A DNA stretch of 64,000 nt from Anarhynchus alexandrinus (taxonomy: Eukaryota > Chordata > Aves > Charadriiformes > Charadriidae): assembly GCA_008711295.1 (NCBI GenBank), contig VUYV01000124.1, positions 2,281,429 to 2,345,428 of the forward strand, read 5' to 3'. The translations under genes and the position numbers were made by a program. Each line of letters begins with the position of its first letter. Position 1 is the stretch's first letter. Under the pieces are notes generated by a model. The model made no database searches. It had not been told where the DNA came from and was given only the letters and a program-made list of their open reading frames with translations. Of the stretch, positions 61,101-64,000 are shown one piece after another.

Positions 61101-61357
61101 GCTTGCTGGAGCCTTTGATCACACAGCTGAGCTGTCGTTGATGTCTCTGACAGTTGACATCATGGGAGAGAGGGGAGCTTAGGGCTCTTAACATTTCTTT
61201 TATGATAGCTTGTTTTCTAACGAAACACTCCAATGAGGATTTTCCATCATAACAAAACAGGGAGCTTTTCCCGAGCACTCAGATTTAGGGAGAAGCTTCT
61301 GTTTCCATTCAGCATTTCCATTCACTAGCAGATTATTTCAAGGCTGCAGAACTGGAC

Positions 61358-61403
61358 CTGCTCTGCTCTGCTCTGTTTGCTGCCTTCCTCTGCTCTGCTG
61401 TCT
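61358..61403 (+). repeat. (CTCTG)n-like repeat
   Basis: CTGCTCTGCTCTGCTCTG followed by an interruption and a second short run, CTCTGCTCTGCTG. Pentanucleotide simple sequence without a gene attached. Confidence 0.8.
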
Positions 61404-64000
61404 TTTTACCTAAGCCTCCTAACTCAGGACAGCAGCAGAGACAGCCAGGTCAAGAGCAATCAGAAATACTAAATATCCTGTGCTGCCGGGCATGTTTTGC
61501 AACCAGGGAGGTGTCAAAGAGTTTTAGAAACTATAGACATGTGAGGCTGCATCGCCACCGCTTTCATCGTCACCCTCTCGTAGGCTGGTACTTGGAGGCT
61601 GTCTCAAAGCAAACGGCAGCACTCTCCAGCAGCAACGCGGAATATGGTTTTAATCAAAAGGAATGTAGCGATTGCAGGGATGTACCTGTGAGAGGGCACT
61701 TAGATCTGACCGCTGAGGTTGTGTTGAAGGTGACATGTCCGGGAGTGAACGGTGTCCTCCGGTGCCGACAATGCAAGGTGCCCTGCCAGTGCGTTCCTGT
61801 GCTGTGTGCTGGTGGAAGCTGGTTTCCTTCCCCAGGCCAGAGCGGGGGCAAAAGCAGGGAGAGCTAGAGGGTGTCTGCACCTCCCTCTGCCACTTTGGAT
61901 GTGTCCTACCTCCCCTCAGTGCGAGCAGTGGTAGGAGAGGGTCTGTCACCAGGGTCCAAGCAGGCTGTGAAACCTACCTCTGCCCCAGTGCCGCAGCTCC
62001 CCACACCCAAACTGGGGAAGGCAGCACTGCCTCCGCCGTCCACTGCTGTCCCACCCTGGCTGGTGACGGATGGGGACTCGGAGTAATGCTCTGTGTGAGT
62101 GTTACCCCCCCTCTTTGGGCCACGATCTGGGTATTGTGAGGGGGTGATCGATTATCGACTGTTCCCAAGCAATAGGGGATGGAGGAACCAGGTGCACTGA
62201 GGGGTTGCCGTAATGTTCTGGTCCGTTGCCCTTCACATTCTTTCCTGGTTTATGTTGGGTTATCGCGTGGCGCAGGTGGGGGGAAATCGCACCAAGCACC
62301 GAGTTGCCTAAGGGGAGGGGGTTTGCACCACCACAGTGAAGAAGCCTTCCTTTTACCCTCCATACTGTTTGCTGTCAGGTAAATTTGTTTTGGGGCATTA
62401 AGGTCTGGATGTCTTGGATTACCACCTTGAGGGGGTCCCTCTGTGGTAGGAAGTAATATCTTGATGTTGAGCTTAAAGTTTACCTTAATAAGCACCTTTA
62501 TCCTCTTCCATGGTTTTGGTTGGGGTTATTCAGTGACCCTTGAATACGCATGTTGGATGGGAGAAATGGAGGTGGAGATGTGTCTCTGCGTAGCGGGAGG
62601 AGGCTGTTAAATGGTCCGGGAGGTGTTGCAGGATTCACTGCTGGAAGAGGACAACCTGCCCCTGCCCATACAGCTAATGCCCCTGCCGTGCTTGTTGTTT
62701 GTACCTCGGTTTCTACAGCTTTTCCACCCTGGCTGCTTGTTCCTGCTCCAGTCCCACTGCCTGCGGGGTACTGGCGCAGTGGGATGTGTGGCCAGGTGGT
62801 GGGTTCAGCTTGCTTTTCAGCCAGATCGGTTCCTGGTCCTTACTCACGGCATAGCCATGCAAACAGTTATGCCAACAAAAAAGGGAGAGCTAGTGCGGAG
62901 TGGGAACAAACGACCAGAGGTGGAAAACGTTCAGGTTGGCTTAAGAAGCCCTCCTTCCACCTGTAAAGCTGCCGCCTGAATTGCCTGCAGCAGTTAAGGC
63001 TTGGAGGTGGTTCAGCCTTGAAGTCTGCTCCTGATGAGACGGATAGTCCTGAATGTAAATTAGTTGCAAAGAACCTAAGAGTGATGGGGTCTGCAAAGCA
63101 CTTCTTAAGCTATTAAGAGGCACAAGAATCAGCAGGAAAAAAAGACAAAATAATTTTTAATATGAAATCTTCCCAAGAACATGCACAGGGGTTGATCTTG
63201 ATTAAAAAAAAAAAAAAATTAAACAGAGAGTCTAGGCCAAGCTATTTCTCAGACGCAACATGCCAAATGGACGTGGGTTCTTGAAGAAGAGAATAAAATG
63301 AGAACTTCCCCTCTGCTCTCAATTCTCTCAAGTCCCTTGAAAGCTTCACACCAGCACTCAGCACTTCATCAACAACAATCTCTCCATGTTGAAGCCTCCA
63401 GACTGCATTCCCTGGCAGTGCAAGTGGGAGCGGTGCCAACTGTTTTATTAGGTTTGCACCCACGAAACCCACTAGCAGGGAAGGACCTGACTCCTTGTCC
63501 TCACGAGGCCGCAGCGGGCTAAGTTTGGGCTGCTGCCCTGCGCTCGCTGAGGGTGCTGCGCTTAGCCGGTATGGGAGTCCTGGGTGAGCTGCCTGCCTCG
63601 GGGCTAACTGGGGACCCCAGTGTGAGGACCTGAGTTCCGGAGCGAGGTGGAGGTCTCGGTGGTGTTGTCTTCAAGGCACAAGGCGAGGTGGGTCTCTCTG
63701 TGCGTGCTTTTCCTTTGCGAAGGATCCCGATGAGGGATGATGACATGCTGCTGCTTCTGTTTTGGCAGCCCCCAGACAAGACTGAGCCTTTCAAAGCTTG
63801 GGTTATAGGAGGCAAGCAGAGTTAGACGTGATGGGGTATTCTCCTGTCTGAGCATCTTGGAGATGGGTGCACTAGACGTTGCCCTCACATAAATTACCAC
63901 CTGCTCTGACTCTTTAAGCATCATTTTTTCCTTCCATTTTAACCTTCCAGAGTAGTTTCAGGTTCACTTCTTCTAGTAAATGTTTCCTTTTCTCTAACTT

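Larger units (their letters stand above)
57931..64000. other. Downstream of the CpG island, possibly SLC8A3 intron 1
   Basis: About 6 kb without any recognisable coding exon. It includes a CTCTG-rich repeat at 61358-61403 and a 14-base poly(A) near 63205-63218. Open frames at 61735-62139 and 62550-62979 are moderately GC-rich but carry no domain, and the large conserved second exon of a sodium/calcium exchanger is not present. The texture at 60080-60240 (TTAAAAAGATGGCTTTGATT and an AT-rich run) could be conserved non-coding DNA, but this is untested. Confidence 0.4.

Noticed and set aside
62550..62979. Possible retroviral gag-like frame
   Set aside because: The Pro/Ala-rich reading first suggested a gag fragment, but no zinc-knuckle, major homology region or LTR is nearby.
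1..64000. CRISPR array, operon or prokaryotic mobile system
   Set aside because: Repeats are CR1, LTR and simple sequence. There is no regular repeat-spacer pattern and the base composition and introns are those of a vertebrate.

Overview
The window is vertebrate nuclear DNA, almost certainly from a bird. The main evidence is six copies of CR1 LINE 3' ends, with the avian-type tail built from ATTCTATG octamers, and two long terminal repeats (LTRs) of the kind avian endogenous retroviruses leave behind. Gene density is very low, introns are large, and there are no operons or bacterial signals. I cannot name the species.

The only protein-coding gene I can support is the 3' half of COX16, a mitochondrial cytochrome c oxidase assembly factor, on the + strand. 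Its penultimate coding exon is at 6583-6645 and its terminal coding exon at 20447-20563, separated by a 13.8 kb intron. Both have clean splice signals and matching phase. The 5' exons, including the one for the membrane anchor, must lie to the left of base 1, so bases 1-20446 are mostly COX16 intron. Those introns carry two CR1 copies (780-1211, 10475-11300), one LTR in sense orientation (3149-4291) and one in antisense orientation (about 17757-18342).

From about 20.8 kb to 56.4 kb I see no convincing coding exon. This intergenic stretch holds four more CR1 fragments (28655, 32346, 38205, 48133), a truncated U2 snRNA pseudogene (30830-30903), short tandem repeats, a pair of perfect palindromes at 21307-21352, and a modest CpG-rich patch at 33300-33640.

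A strong CpG island spans about 56.55-57.93 kb and is interrupted by a 687-base assembly gap (57041-57727). It has CRE-like, CCAAT and perfect CArG-box sequences and is the best promoter candidate. In other vertebrates, as I recall the map, SYNJ2BP, COX16 and SLC8A3 lie in that order on one strand. The island is therefore a candidate 5' end of SLC8A3 (sodium/calcium exchanger 3), with bases 58-64 kb in its first intron. That identity is inferred from gene order only, because no SLC8A3 coding sequence is in the window.

I found no undescribed multi-gene system. The observations most worth checking are the gapped CpG island, a 40-base candidate mini-exon at 31230-31269, the palindrome pair, and the same-direction CR1 copies that bracket a COX16 exon.
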